A stretch of DNA of 64,000 nucleotides from Flavobacterium sp. HBTb2-11-1 (GTDB lineage Bacteria > Bacteroidota > Bacteroidia > Flavobacteriales > Flavobacteriaceae). The DNA lies in assembly GCF_009826975.1 (NCBI RefSeq), contig NZ_WUMO01000007.1, forward strand, positions 248,001-312,000, written 5' to 3'. The notes under the pieces were generated by a model. The model saw only the letters and a list, made by a program, of their open reading frames with translations. It made no database searches and was not told where the DNA came from. A program made the translations under genes and the position numbers. Within the stretch, counting starts at the first letter, position 1, and every line of letters starts with the position of its first letter. Below, in pieces: positions 1 through 9,229 of the stretch.

Positions 1-49
1 AAATTCGATGTGCAATGCTAATTAAATCAGCTTCCAATTTTTTTTTCAT
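1..49 (-). CDS. Start of a hypothetical protein, cut by the window edge
   Basis: On the minus strand an ATG at 49 opens 16 codons without a stop up to the window edge, starting MKKKLEADLISIAHRI. The lysine-rich start and helical pattern look like the N-terminus of a real cytoplasmic protein, and the gene is divergent from thymidine kinase. Only this fragment is visible, so no function can be given. The reading rests on the start codon and the open frame alone. Confidence 0.45.
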   Translation of the reverse strand, partial: MKKKLEADLISIAHRI

Positions 50-187
50 AACTGTTGAAAATTATAGTGAATAAGGTATTTTAGTGTATTTAATGTCTGA
101 ATGTCTCTATTCTCAAGGAAATTCAAAAGATAATTTTTTATTTCTGTTAATACGCTTTCGCGAATCTAAGGTTTGGTAAAAATTTTC

Positions 188-195
188 TACTTTTG
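188..195 (+). promoter_or_regulatory. Possible -7 element for thymidine kinase
   Basis: TACTTTTG fits the Bacteroidota -7 pattern TAnnTTTG. It would start transcription near 203 and leave a leader of about 80 nt before the ATG at 286. No good TTTG lies at the usual distance upstream, so the match is partial. It argues against the in-frame TTG at 193 as the start, because that codon sits inside the element. Confidence 0.35.
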
Positions 196-285
196 AAAAA
201 ATGTAAAACAGTACATTTTTACATCAATTTATTGCCAGTACAAAGTAATAAAAACTATTCATTTTTAAAGGTAGAAAAATACAAA

Positions 286-876
286 ATGTTTCTCGAAAAT
301 ACAGTAAATCACAAAGAACAATTTGGTTGGATTGAAGTTATTTGTGGATCAATGTTTTCGGGTAAAACCGAAGAGCTGATCCGAAGATTAAAGCGCGCCC
401 AATTTGCCAAACAAAGAGTCGAAATCTTTAAACCAGCTATTGATACCCGTTATCATGACGAAATGGTGGTGTCTCATGATGCCAACGAAATTCGTTCAAC
501 TCCCGTTCCTGCCGCTGCCAATATTATGATTTTAGCTCAAGGCTGCGATGTAATCGGTATTGATGAAGCGCAGTTTTTTGATGATGAAATTATTACGGTT
601 TGCAACGATTTGGCAAATCAGGGAATTCGCGTAATTGTTGCAGGATTGGATATGGATTTTAAAGGAAATCCGTTTGGGCCAATGCCTGGACTTATGGCAA
701 CCGCTGAATATGTAACTAAAGTTCATGCCGTTTGTACCAGAACAGGAAACTTAGCCAATTATAGTTTTAGAAAAACCGATAATGATAAATTGGTTATGCT
801 TGGAGAAACAGAAGAATACGAGCCACTTAGCCGTGCAGCGTATTTTAAAGCGATGAAAAAGAATCACGAAAAATAG
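286..876 (+). CDS. tdk: Thymidine kinase
   Basis: A cytosolic salvage enzyme that phosphorylates thymidine to dTMP with ATP. The 196-residue protein has the P-loop GSMFSGKT (residues 21-28), the DEAQFF motif with the likely catalytic Glu at 94, and the [15 protein letters not shown] lasso region near 120-134, which is the full type II TK layout. The ATG at 286 was preferred over the TTG at 193 because the family starts shortly before the P-loop and the -7 element overlaps 193. The C-terminal zinc-ribbon cysteines of well-studied enzymes are largely missing: CTRTG replaces CxxC, and the second pair is absent. The small membrane-protein gene at 920 follows 43 nt downstream on the same strand. 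Confidence 0.95.
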   Translation: MFLENTVNHKEQFGWIEVICGSMFSGKTEELIRRLKRAQFAKQRVEIFKPAIDTRYHDEMVVSHDANEIRSTPVPAAANIMILAQGCDVIGIDEAQFFDDEIITVCNDLANQGIRVIVAGLDMDFKGNPFGPMPGLMATAEYVTKVHAVCTRTGNLANYSFRKTDNDKLVMLGETEEYEPLSRAAYFKAMKKNHEK

Positions 877-919
877 ATTATTTTACTTAATATAAGCCTT
901 GACAAAAACATTTTAAAAT

Positions 920-1339
920 ATGAGAAAATCGACTGTTTTATTGTTAATATTAATTGGAATTGCTGCCGCTTTTGTAGCTTATTTTCAATTTTACCTAGGC
1001 GAAAAAGAAGATGAAGTAAATACTGAAGTAGTAGAGTTAATTGCAAAATATAATAAAAGCTGTCCTTTAAATATTCAGGAAGGGATTCGTTTAGACAGCG
1101 TAAGTTTGCATGGAGAAAAAACAGTTCAATACAATTTAACATTATTGAATGTGACTAAAGAAACTGCTGAGGTAAATGTAATTCAAGAAGAAATAAGAAA
1201 AAGTCTTTTAAGCACTGCAAAAGCAAATACAGGACTTCAGGTTTTTAGAGAAAATGATTATACTCTGATTTATAGCTACAGTGATAAAAAGAAAGATTTT
1301 TTGTTTGATATAAAAATATTTCCTGATCAGTATAAATAA
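920..1339 (+). CDS. Small membrane-anchored hypothetical protein
   Basis: A 139-residue protein with one N-terminal hydrophobic helix (residues 5-25, VLLLILIGIAAAFVAYF), then a soluble domain with a single Cys in the segment NKSCPLNIQEGIRLDSV. The pattern suggests an inner-membrane anchor with a periplasmic or cytoplasmic tail. I recognise no named domain. It lies 43 nt behind thymidine kinase on the same strand and may be cotranscribed with it; nothing else indicates a function. Confidence 0.75.
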   Translation: MRKSTVLLLILIGIAAAFVAYFQFYLGEKEDEVNTEVVELIAKYNKSCPLNIQEGIRLDSVSLHGEKTVQYNLTLLNVTKETAEVNVIQEEIRKSLLSTAKANTGLQVFRENDYTLIYSYSDKKKDFLFDIKIFPDQYK

Positions 1340-1360
1340 GGTTTAGAGGTATTATAAATT

Positions 1361-1472
1361 AAATCCGACAGGTTTCTGATACCTGGCGGGTTTATTGTTT
1401 TAAAGCAATTGTCAGGTTGAGCGGAATTGAAGCCTCATTTAGCCGAAGCTTTGACTCCGCTCAGCCTGAAAA
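1361..1472. repeat. Two adjacent intergenic inverted repeats
   Basis: An imperfect stem at 1361-1396 (CCGACAGGT against ACCTGGCGGG) is followed at 1411-1472 by a second palindrome with arms GTCAGGTTGAGCGGAATTGA and ACTCCGCTCAGCCTGA. The same pair in the same order recurs at 29554-29668, where both are closer to perfect, and a half copy occurs at 18784. They are non-coding composite repeat elements. Confidence 0.7.
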
Positions 1473-1511
1473 GACGTAAACATTTAACATTATTGAAATG
1501 GTTTAAAAACA

Positions 1512-1549
1512 AAACCCGATAGCTTTAAAAACTATCGGGTTTGTTTATT
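1512..1549 (-). terminator. Terminator downstream of rpoN
   Basis: Perfect 11-bp stem AAACCCGATAG / CTATCGGGTTT with a 9-nt loop. It lies 46 nt past the rpoN stop and carries a T-rich tail in both orientations, so it can also stop transcription arriving from the small gene at 920-1339. Confidence 0.75.
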
Positions 1550-1587
1550 TTAAATGAACTTACAGCTCTTATATGGTTTAAAAAACC

Positions 1588-3048
1588 TTAAATCTTCTTT
1601 CTCATTCTCGCCACCGGAATGTCCAATTGTTCACGATATTTAGCAATAGTTCTTCTCGCAATTGGGTATCCTTTTTCTTTTAAGATTTCAGCCAATTGAT
1701 CGTCTGGAAGCGGTTTTCTCTTATCTTCTTCTTCAATCGTATTTTGAAGAATTTTTTTGATTTCAAGAGTGGAAACATCTTCTCCCTGATCATTTTTCAT
1801 CGCTTCAGAGAAGAATTCTTTAATCAGTTTGGTTCCGTATGGCGTTTCTACATATTTGCTGTTTGCCACACGCGAAATGGTCGAAATGTCCAAACCAACC
1901 ATATCTGCAATATCTTTTAAGATCATTGGTTTAAGTTTGGTTTCGTCGCCATCTAAGAAATATTCTTCTTGATAATGCATGATTGCATTCATTGTTACAA
2001 AAAGAGTTTCCTGACGCTGTCTAATGGCATCAATAAACCATTTAGCAGAATCTAATTTTTGCTTGATAAACTGAACCGCATCTTTCTGTGCAGTCGATTT
2101 GTCTTTAGATTCTTTATAAGTCTGCATCATTTCCTGATAATCTTTAGAAACGTGCAGGGAAGGAGCATTTCTTCCGTTTAAAGTCAATTCCAATTCGCCG
2201 TCCACAATTCTAATGGCAAAGTCGGGAACAATGTTTTCTGTTACTTTATTGTTTCCAGCAAAAGAACCGCCCGGTTTAGGGTTTAATCTTTCAATTTCGT
2301 GAATTGCTTTTTTAAGCTGTTCGTTAGACACGCTATACTTCTGTAACAGTTTATCGTAATGTTTTTTCGTAAAAGCATCAAACTGATTTTCGATGATGTC
2401 AATCGCTAAATCAACATATTCAGTTGGTGTTTTATGTTTCAATTGGAGCAATAAACATTCCTGTAAATCACGCGCGCCAACTCCAGAAGGTTCAAGCTCA
2501 TGAATTACGGTCAACATTTTTTCGACCATTGCTTCATCAGTATAAATTCCCTGAGTAAAAGCCATATCGTCTACAATGTCAGGAATACTTCTGCGGATGT
2601 AACCCATATCATCAATACTTCCCACAAGGAATTCGGCGATTTCGCGTTCTTCATCATTCAAAATAAAAGTATTCAGCTGATTGATTAAATCCTGATGAAA
2701 ACTGATCGGAGCCGCAAAAGGAGTTTCGCGTTCCTCGTCATCACTGTAATTATTAACCTGAGTTTTGTAATCAGGCGTGTCATCGTCGCTTAGATATTCG
2801 TCAATGTTAATGTCGTCTGCTTCGATTCTGTCAGATTCGTTATCATCATAATCATCGTAGTCGTCATTAGCATATTCATCAGCTTCGTAATCGTCTTCTT
2901 TACCCGCTTCAAGAGCCGGATTTTCGTTCATTTCTTCTAATAAACGCTGTTCAAAAGCTTGCGTAGGCAATTGAATTAACTTCATCAGCTGAATTTGCTG
3001 CGGAGATAATTTTTGGGATAATTTTAAATTTAAAAATTGCTTTAGCAT
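1588..3048 (-). CDS. rpoN: RNA polymerase sigma-54 factor
   Basis: The alternative sigma factor that binds -24/-12 promoters and needs an AAA+ activator for open-complex formation. The 486-residue protein shows all sigma-54 regions: a Gln/Leu-rich activator-interacting region (residues 8-47, with SPQQIQLMKLIQLP), an acidic linker (about 50-90), the core-binding domain, and a C-terminal RpoN box ARRTIAKYRE (464-473). No sigma-54 activator is encoded in the window. The gene is 142 nt downstream of asnS on the same strand, separated from it by an inverted repeat. Confidence 0.97.
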   Translation of the reverse strand: MLKQFLNLKLSQKLSPQQIQLMKLIQLPTQAFEQRLLEEMNENPALEAGKEDDYEADEYANDDYDDYDDNESDRIEADDINIDEYLSDDDTPDYKTQVNNYSDDEERETPFAAPISFHQDLINQLNTFILNDEEREIAEFLVGSIDDMGYIRRSIPDIVDDMAFTQGIYTDEAMVEKMLTVIHELEPSGVGARDLQECLLLQLKHKTPTEYVDLAIDIIENQFDAFTKKHYDKLLQKYSVSNEQLKKAIHEIERLNPKPGGSFAGNNKVTENIVPDFAIRIVDGELELTLNGRNAPSLHVSKDYQEMMQTYKESKDKSTAQKDAVQFIKQKLDSAKWFIDAIRQRQETLFVTMNAIMHYQEEYFLDGDETKLKPMILKDIADMVGLDISTISRVANSKYVETPYGTKLIKEFFSEAMKNDQGEDVSTLEIKKILQNTIEEEDKRKPLPDDQLAEILKEKGYPIARRTIAKYREQLDIPVARMRKKI

Positions 3049-3051
3049 ATT

Positions 3052-3187
3052 TTGAGTTAAGAGTTATAAGTTATGAATTATGGGTTTTAGACTCACGAAT
3101 TAGTAACTTATAACAGTTAAATATTTCTCTTAAATGATTATGAGTTAAGATTTAACTCTTAACTCATAACTTATAATTTATAACTTT
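3052..3187. repeat. Imperfect inverted repeat between asnS and rpoN
   Basis: GAGTTAAGAGTTATAAGTTA near 3054 is mirrored by TAACTCTTAACTCATAACTT near 3150, giving a long AT-rich hairpin that fills the intergenic space. It belongs to the general class of AT-rich inverted repeats seen between genes across this window. No gene was found in it. Confidence 0.6.
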
Positions 3188-3190
3188 CTA

Positions 3191-4636
3191 TTAAAATTCC
3201 GCGCTACCAGGAGTTCTTGGGAAAGGAATTACGTCTCTGATGTTTGTCATTCCTGTTACAAACAATACTAAACGCTCAAATCCTAAACCGAAACCTGCGT
3301 GAGTTGCAGAACCAAATCTTCTGGTGTCTAAGTACCAGTATAATTCTTCTTTGTCGATTCCAAGTTTTTCCATTTTTTCAACCAAAACATCGTAACGCTC
3401 TTCTCTTTCAGAACCACCAACGATTTCTCCGATTCCAGGGAAAAGGATGTCCATGGCGCGAACTGTTTCTCTTCCAGGTTCTGTGTTGTCGTTCAAACGC
3501 ATGTAAAACGCTTTAATGTTTGCTGGGTAATCGTATAAAATTACTGGACATTTAAAGTGTTTTTCTACTAAATAACGCTCGTGTTCTGACTGTAAGTCAG
3601 CTCCCCATTCGTTAATTAGGTATTGGAATTTCTTCTTTTTATTTGGAGTTGAATCTCTTAAAATGTCAATTGCCTCAGTATAAGAAACGCGTTTGAAGTT
3701 GTTTTCTAAAACGAAGTTCAATTTCTCTAACAAACTCATTTCGCTTCTTTCGGCCTGTGGTTTTGATTTTTCTTCTTCAAGAAGTCTTCCTTCTAAGAAT
3801 TTCAAATCGTCTCCACAATTATCTAAAGCATATTTAATAACGTACTGAATAAAATCTTCAGCCAAATCCATGTTGTCGTCCAAGTCGTTGAAAGCCACTT
3901 CTGGCTCGATCATCCAGAATTCTGCCAAGTGGCGAGAAGTGTTTGAGTTTTCTGCTCTAAACGTTGGTCCAAAAGTATAAATCTGACCTAAAGCCATTGC
4001 AAAAGTTTCTCCTTCTAATTGTCCAGAAACTGTTAAGTTGGTATGTTTTCCGAAGAAATCTTTTTTGAAATCAATGTTTCCTTCTTCATTTTTAGGAAGA
4101 TTATCCAAAGGCAATGAAGTCACTTGGAACATTTCTCCAGCACCTTCAGCATCAGCTCCAGTGATAATTGGCGTGTTTACATATACGAAACCTTTATCTT
4201 GGAAATATTTGTGAACTGCATAAGACAATACTGAACGCACACGCATAATCGCACCAAAAGCATTTGTACGTACACGCAAGTGAGCGTTTTCACGTAAAAA
4301 TTCTAGAGAGTGTTTTTTAGGTTGCATTGGGAATTTCTCAGCATCAGAATCTCCAAGGATTTCCAATTTAGAAACCTGAATTTCATATTTCTGACCCGCA
4401 CCTTTACTTTCAACCAAAGTTCCAATTACAGAAACTGCTGCTCCAGTAGTGATTCTTTTTAAAGTCTCTTCTGGTGTATTTTCAAAATCAACAACACATT
4501 GAATATTATTAATTGTAGAACCGTCATTTAAAGCGATGAACTGATTATTTCTAAAAGTTCTCACCCAACCTTTTGCATTCACTTCCTGTAACGTTGTCGT
4601 ACTGTTTAATAAGTCTCTAACTTTTGTGTGTTTCAT
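3191..4636 (-). CDS. asnS: Asparaginyl-tRNA synthetase
   Basis: A class IIb aminoacyl-tRNA synthetase that charges tRNA-Asn with asparagine. The 481-residue protein starts with an OB-fold anticodon-binding domain ([20 protein letters not shown], about 19-38), followed by the class II catalytic core: motif 2 with [16 protein letters not shown] (about 227-242) and motif 3 [10 protein letters not shown] near the C-terminus. AsnRS and AspRS share this fold; the length without an AspRS insertion and the overall sequence favour AsnRS. ATG start at 4636. A 382-nt repeat-rich gap separates its start from the exporter gene. Confidence 0.96.
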   Translation of the reverse strand: MKHTKVRDLLNSTTTLQEVNAKGWVRTFRNNQFIALNDGSTINNIQCVVDFENTPEETLKRITTGAAVSVIGTLVESKGAGQKYEIQVSKLEILGDSDAEKFPMQPKKHSLEFLRENAHLRVRTNAFGAIMRVRSVLSYAVHKYFQDKGFVYVNTPIITGADAEGAGEMFQVTSLPLDNLPKNEEGNIDFKKDFFGKHTNLTVSGQLEGETFAMALGQIYTFGPTFRAENSNTSRHLAEFWMIEPEVAFNDLDDNMDLAEDFIQYVIKYALDNCGDDLKFLEGRLLEEEKSKPQAERSEMSLLEKLNFVLENNFKRVSYTEAIDILRDSTPNKKKKFQYLINEWGADLQSEHERYLVEKHFKCPVILYDYPANIKAFYMRLNDNTEPGRETVRAMDILFPGIGEIVGGSEREERYDVLVEKMEKLGIDKEELYWYLDTRRFGSATHAGFGLGFERLVLFVTGMTNIRDVIPFPRTPGSAEF

Positions 4637-4825
4637 TTTTATATAATTGATATTAAATAATATTCGTTTTGAACAACTGCAAATATAATCGATAATAATT
4701 AATTTTTGAAGCTGTTTCCTGCTATCCGCTATATCTTTTTCTTGCTAAAGGAGCAAGAAAAAGGATGTCGCTTCTATCAGGGCTAGGGCAATCGGTTTCA
4801 AAAGAAGCAATTTCTCTTGTTTTTG

Positions 4826-4923
4826 TCATTCCGAGGAACGAGGAATCACACTAGTAATTCCGTAAAGAAAGTCGCCAATCTTTGTCGATTTCCGAGTGCG
4901 ATTCCTCGTTCCTCGGAATGACA
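4826..4923. repeat. Palindromic repeat with GTCATTCCGAGGAACGAGG ends
   Basis: A 98-nt element whose arms are near-perfect inverses: GTCATTCCGAGGAACGAGGA at the left and TCCTCGTTCCTCGGAATGAC at the right. A related element with GTCATTGCGAGG ends lies at 23125-23193. It has the form of a non-autonomous palindromic repeat. No transposase gene was recognised in the window. Confidence 0.8.
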
Positions 4924-4938
4924 AACTGTGCGTTAATA

Positions 4939-4973
4939 ATCTTTGTCAAAGTTTTAAACTTTGACAAAGATTT
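4939..4973. repeat. Perfect palindrome downstream of the MMPL gene
   Basis: AATCTTTGTCAAAGTTT is followed by its exact complement around a TA centre. The same core, TTGTCAAAGTTTTAACTTTGA, recurs inside the element between phoB and phoR (about 44190-44215). It could act as a terminator for the exporter gene, although its T-run is weak. Confidence 0.6.
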
Positions 4974-5018
4974 ATGTTTTTTAAATTCGTGTCAATTCGT
5001 GAAATTCGTTGCAAAAAA

Positions 5019-7385
5019 TTACTTCTCTAAACTCTCCAATTCCTCTTTTCTCGTTTTCTTCTTTTCAAAAGTTAAAACCAATGAAGGTAATACAACCAAG
5101 TTAGCAAACATTGCAAAAACCAAAGTACAAGAAATTAATCCTCCTAAAGCAATAGTTCCGCTGAAGCTTGATAAAGTGAAAGTCGCAAAACCTAAAATTA
5201 AAACAACAGAAGTATAGAACGTACTTACTCCAGTTTCTCTTAAAGCGCTGAAAACAGATTTCTTTACTTTTCCTTTGTTTTGTATCAGATCATGTTTGTA
5301 TTTCGCCATAAACTGAATTGCATTATCAACCGAGATTCCGAAAGCAATACTGAATACCAGAATCGTTGAAGGTTTTAACGGAATTCCGAAATACCCCATT
5401 AATCCAGAAGTGATGCAAAGCGGTAAAATATTCGTAATCAAAGATGCCGCTACCATTTTGAACGATCTAAACAAATACAGCATCAAAATTGCAATTGTTA
5501 ATATGGCAAAAAGCAATGATTCGATTAAGTTGTGTGCCAAGTAAGTTGTTCCTTTTTGGAAAACCAATGCTTTTCCTGTAATTGTAACTTCATAACGGTC
5601 TTTTGGGAAAATCTCATCAATTTTTTCGCGCAATTTCCCTTCTACTTTTGCCATTTCATCCGTTCCAATATCTTTCATGAAAGTCGTAATTCTGGCATAT
5701 TGCCCAGTTGAATCTACATACGCTTTCATCAAATTTTCTTTGCTGTTTTTGGTTGCATTTTTAGCATAACCCAAAATAAAAGTCTGTTCCTGAGAAGTAG
5801 GCAATTGGTAATATTCAGGATTTCCGTTGTAGAAAGCCTGTTTTGCATATTTAACCAAGTTTACAACAGAAACTGGTTTTGCCAATTCTGGAATTTCAGA
5901 AATAGTATTCTGTAATTCGTCCATTTTGCGAATTGTAGATGGTTTCATAACACCTTTTTTCTTTTTGGTGTCAATCATGATTTCCAATGGCATTACACCG
6001 TTGAATTCTTTTTCGTAAAATAAAATATCTTTAAAGAAAGAAGCCGTTTTTGGCATTTCACCAATTAAACTTCCTGAAACTTTCATTTGTCTAACTCCAT
6101 TTAAACTTACTACAAAAAGTACCGCGTAAATGATATAAACGATAGTTTTTTTGCCTTTCACTACAGTTGCAACCGTATTTAAAAGTGTCGAAATATATGT
6201 TTTGTCTAAATGGTATAAATGTTTTGCTTTTGGCAACGGCATAAAACTGTAGATAATTGGCACGATAAAAAGTGTCAATGTATAAACAGAAAGCACGTTG
6301 ATAGAAGTTACCAATCCAAACTCAAAAAGTAATTCGTTTCCTGTAATCATCAAAGTTGCAAAACCAATTGCAGCTGTTAAATTGGTCATCAAAGTCGAAG
6401 ATCCAATTTTTGAAATCACACGCTGTAATGCTTTTGCCTGATTGTTGTGCAGTTTAATTTCCTGCTGATATTTATTAATCAGGAAAATACAGTTAGTAAT
6501 TCCGATTACGATAATCAGTGGCGGAATAATTGCTGTTAAAATCGTGATTTTATAACCAAATAACCCAAGCGTTCCAAACGACCAAGTTACGCCGACAATT
6601 AAGATGCAAATCGAAATAAAAGTGGCTCTGAACGAACGGAAGAAGAAAAAGAAAATCAAAGAAACCGTCAATAAAGACGCTCCAATAAAAAGCCCGATTT
6701 CGCCTTTCATATTATCCGCATTGATCGTACGGATGTAAGGCATTCCCGAAACTTTAAGATCGATTCCAGTTGTTTTTTCGAATTTATCGATTTTCGGAAC
6801 TAAATCTTTTAAGATAAAAGTCTTTCTCTCAGCCGTGTTTACCAGCGCTTTGTTCATATAGATTGCAGAACGAACACTTCCGCTTTCTTTGTTAAACAGC
6901 AAACCTTCGTAAAAAGGCAGATTGTGAAACAAATCATACTGAACACTTTTTAAATAATTAGCGTCAAGCGCTTTGCTTTCGTCAATAAATGGCGCTAAAA
7001 CAAACTTTTGATTTACAGTATCTTTTTCAAGTTTCTTTAAATCATTCAAAGAAATAACCAAATCAACTTCTTTTGCTTTTTTCAAACCGTTCATTAATTC
7101 GGTCCAAGCCGCATAATTTTTTGGTGTAAAGAATTTAGGATCTTTGAAACCAATAACTATTAGGTTTCCTTCCTCGCCAAATTTGTCTAGGAATTTTTGA
7201 TAATCTTTATTTGCAATATGATTTTTCGGAAGCAAGTTAGCTTCAGTATAAGTCATAGAAAGATTCTTCCACTGATAACCAAAGAAAATAGTTAAAGCAG
7301 AAAGTATAACCAGAATCGTAATTCTGTTTTTAAGTATGATTCGGGCTAATTTTTCCCAAAATCCAACTTGGACAGTGTTTTTCAT
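5019..7385 (-). CDS. MMPL/RND-family exporter
   Basis: An inner-membrane protein of the resistance-nodulation-division superfamily, in the MMPL/patched-like group that moves lipids or hydrophobic compounds with the proton gradient. The 788 residues show the duplicated layout: helix near 20-40, a large periplasmic domain (about 45-225), five helices (about 230-390), helix near 415, a second periplasmic domain (about 440-620), and five closing helices (about 630-775). The Lys/Glu-rich tail is cytoplasmic. No adaptor (HlyD-type) or outer-membrane channel gene is adjacent, unlike drug-efflux operons. Substrate unknown; in Flavobacteria such proteins are usually annotated only as RND family transporters. 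Confidence 0.85.
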   Translation of the reverse strand: MKNTVQVGFWEKLARIILKNRITILVILSALTIFFGYQWKNLSMTYTEANLLPKNHIANKDYQKFLDKFGEEGNLIVIGFKDPKFFTPKNYAAWTELMNGLKKAKEVDLVISLNDLKKLEKDTVNQKFVLAPFIDESKALDANYLKSVQYDLFHNLPFYEGLLFNKESGSVRSAIYMNKALVNTAERKTFILKDLVPKIDKFEKTTGIDLKVSGMPYIRTINADNMKGEIGLFIGASLLTVSLIFFFFFRSFRATFISICILIVGVTWSFGTLGLFGYKITILTAIIPPLIIVIGITNCIFLINKYQQEIKLHNNQAKALQRVISKIGSSTLMTNLTAAIGFATLMITGNELLFEFGLVTSINVLSVYTLTLFIVPIIYSFMPLPKAKHLYHLDKTYISTLLNTVATVVKGKKTIVYIIYAVLFVVSLNGVRQMKVSGSLIGEMPKTASFFKDILFYEKEFNGVMPLEIMIDTKKKKGVMKPSTIRKMDELQNTISEIPELAKPVSVVNLVKYAKQAFYNGNPEYYQLPTSQEQTFILGYAKNATKNSKENLMKAYVDSTGQYARITTFMKDIGTDEMAKVEGKLREKIDEIFPKDRYEVTITGKALVFQKGTTYLAHNLIESLLFAILTIAILMLYLFRSFKMVAASLITNILPLCITSGLMGYFGIPLKPSTILVFSIAFGISVDNAIQFMAKYKHDLIQNKGKVKKSVFSALRETGVSTFYTSVVLILGFATFTLSSFSGTIALGGLISCTLVFAMFANLVVLPSLVLTFEKKKTRKEELESLEK

Positions 7386-7405
7386 AAAATCTTTAAAAAT
7401 GGATG

Positions 7406-7413
7406 CAAATGTA
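7406..7413 (-). promoter_or_regulatory. Possible -7 element of the exporter gene
   Basis: Read on the minus strand this is TACATTTG, a perfect TAnnTTTG, 20 nt before the exporter ATG. No clear TTTG was found at the usual -33 distance. Confidence 0.35.
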
Positions 7414-7672
7414 GTGAAAAGTGCTCGAAATCATAAATATTCGAATCTATTTTACTTAACGTTAACACAAAATTGATAGTGCTATTTTTGTCATAATTTG
7501 CCTTGTTTTAGCTGTAAACCATAACGTTTTCCCATATTTGCAAATAATTTCGATTTTAAGAAAATTTAGATTAGATAGTTTTCTTAACGAAAAAGCCTCA
7601 TGCAGATTCAACAGATTGAATCGGATTCAGTAATTTTATTCGTGAATTTGACTTAAATATAAAACCACGCAA

Positions 7673-8434
7673 ATGCAGCAAAACAATACAACTACTTTTA
7701 TTTTTTTAGCAATTCTGTTGCTTTTAATTGTTATCATTTGTTTTATGATTTATCAATTAATGCAAACCAAAAAAGCTAAGGAAGATGCAGAAAAAAGTTT
7801 TTATGCCTTAGAATCAAAAGTCAACGATTTGCAATTGGAGAATTTGGAATCAAAACTGAATCCGCATTTGTTTAAGAATATTCTAAATTCGATTCAGTCG
7901 CATGCGTATCAGACTTATTTTGCTTTAGATAAACTTGCAAATGTTCTGGATTATATTTTGTACGAAAGCAAAAAGAAGTTTGTAACGGCCAAAGAAGAAA
8001 TTGATTTTGCGATGAATTTAATCGAAATCAATAAAATTAAAATTAGTCCGCTTTTTGAACTTAAAGTCAAAACCAATATCAATCAGGAAGATAAATTGTA
8101 CGATCAGCCTTTGCTGGCGCCTTTAATTTCGATTGATTTAATTGAAAATGCTTTTAAACATGCTGATCTTCAGAGTGCAGATGCTTTTATTTCGGTAGTT
8201 TTTGAGTTTAAAAATAATGCTTTTTTTATGACGGTTTCCAATAAAATTTCCGATAAAAAAGTATTGAAAAAGGAACGAAGCGGTTTTGGACACGCAACGC
8301 TTGAGCACCGTCTTCGCATCATTTATAAAAATAATTTTAAACTCGATAAGTTTATAGAAAACGACGTTTATATTGCTCATCTAAAAATTGATTTACTTGA
8401 ATACAAAACTGAAATGCTTGCTTCTGGACGATGA
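7673..8434 (+). CDS. LytS-type sensor histidine kinase
   Basis: A membrane histidine kinase of the His_kinase (LytS/YehU) family that should phosphorylate the regulator encoded immediately after it. The 253 residues contain one N-terminal helix (9-29), a short coiled region, the phospho-acceptor motif LNPHLFKNILN (about 61-71), an N-box DLIENAFKHA, and a degenerate G-box GFGHATLEHRL. No periplasmic or cytoplasmic sensor domain is present, so the input must come through the helix or a partner. The coding sequence overlaps the response regulator by 47 nt, which indicates translational coupling. The signal is unknown. Confidence 0.88.
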   Translation: MQQNNTTTFIFLAILLLLIVIICFMIYQLMQTKKAKEDAEKSFYALESKVNDLQLENLESKLNPHLFKNILNSIQSHAYQTYFALDKLANVLDYILYESKKKFVTAKEEIDFAMNLIEINKIKISPLFELKVKTNINQEDKLYDQPLLAPLISIDLIENAFKHADLQSADAFISVVFEFKNNAFFMTVSNKISDKKVLKKERSGFGHATLEHRLRIIYKNNFKLDKFIENDVYIAHLKIDLLEYKTEMLASGR

Positions 8435-9116
8435 GATTCCAGGATTAACGTATCTTAAAATGCTTTGCGAACAAATTCCAGAATTGGAAATCGTGAAAAC
8501 ATTTAATAATCCTGAAAAACTTTTGTCTGATATTCGTGAGTTAGATTTTGATCTGCTGATTTCGGATATTGAAATGCCCGGAATTGACGGGTTGCATCTG
8601 GCAGAAAAACTGCAGGACAAATTGGTGATTTTTTGTACGGCCTATAAAGAGTATGCGGCTGAAGCGTTTAATATAGATGCTGTAGATTATATTACAAAAC
8701 CTGTAAAATTAGAACGTTTGCAAAAAGCCATCACAAAGGCTTTTGAGCGTTTTGAGAAATCAAATTCTGATAAAAAGTTTATACAGCTCAACACTGATAA
8801 AGGAAAAACGTTATTGTATTTTAATACAATTCAATACATAAAAACGGCTGCGAGCGATAGTCGCGATAAAACTGTTCTGCTTACTGATGGCAGTTTTTTG
8901 AATTTAAAAAATGTAAAATTCGACACGCTATTAAACGAATTGCCTGATGCTGATTTCTGCCGAATCAATAAAAAAGAAATTGTAGCGGTGAAGGCAATAA
9001 AGTTTTTTAATCATAATGAAATTGTGCTTCATCATTTGGAAGAAACTAATAAAAATACAACTTTAATTTTAAGTGAAACATATCGTTCTGATTTTTTGAG
9101 AAAGGTAAAATTATAA
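8388..9116 (+). CDS. LytTR-family response regulator
   Basis: Partner of the preceding kinase. Of 242 residues, the N-terminal receiver has acidic residues LLLDDE, the phospho-acceptor Asp in DLLISDIEMPG (about residue 61) and the conserved Lys in DYITKPVK. The C-terminal half matches a LytTR DNA-binding domain (FIQLNTDKGKTLLYFNTIQYIKT to the ...SETYRSDFLRKVKL end). No in-frame ATG exists near the start: translation must begin at a TTG, either 8388 or 8397, inside the kinase gene. The target genes are unknown; the antiporter gene that follows is a reasonable candidate. Confidence 0.88.
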   Translation: MIYLNTKLKCLLLDDEIPGLTYLKMLCEQIPELEIVKTFNNPEKLLSDIRELDFDLLISDIEMPGIDGLHLAEKLQDKLVIFCTAYKEYAAEAFNIDAVDYITKPVKLERLQKAITKAFERFEKSNSDKKFIQLNTDKGKTLLYFNTIQYIKTAASDSRDKTVLLTDGSFLNLKNVKFDTLLNELPDADFCRINKKEIVAVKAIKFFNHNEIVLHHLEETNKNTTLILSETYRSDFLRKVKL

Positions 9117-9229
9117 CTTATTACAAAGTTTTTCCGACTTGTTACATACATTTAAAATTAGCAGGAAATTTGCTTTTTCACTTAAAACTCAGTTCTGATA
9201 TTTGCTGCAATAAATCTAAAGAACGAGTT

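Larger units (their letters stand above)
4637..5018. other. Repeat-filled intergenic stretch
   Basis: This gap between asnS and the exporter holds no convincing gene. It contains a short hairpin near 4736-4760 (TTTCTTGCTAAAGGAGCAAGAAA), the long palindrome at 4826-4923, the perfect palindrome at 4939-4973, and a remnant of the TTCGTG...GAAATTCGT repeat near 4985-5010 that is complete elsewhere. Confidence 0.7.
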
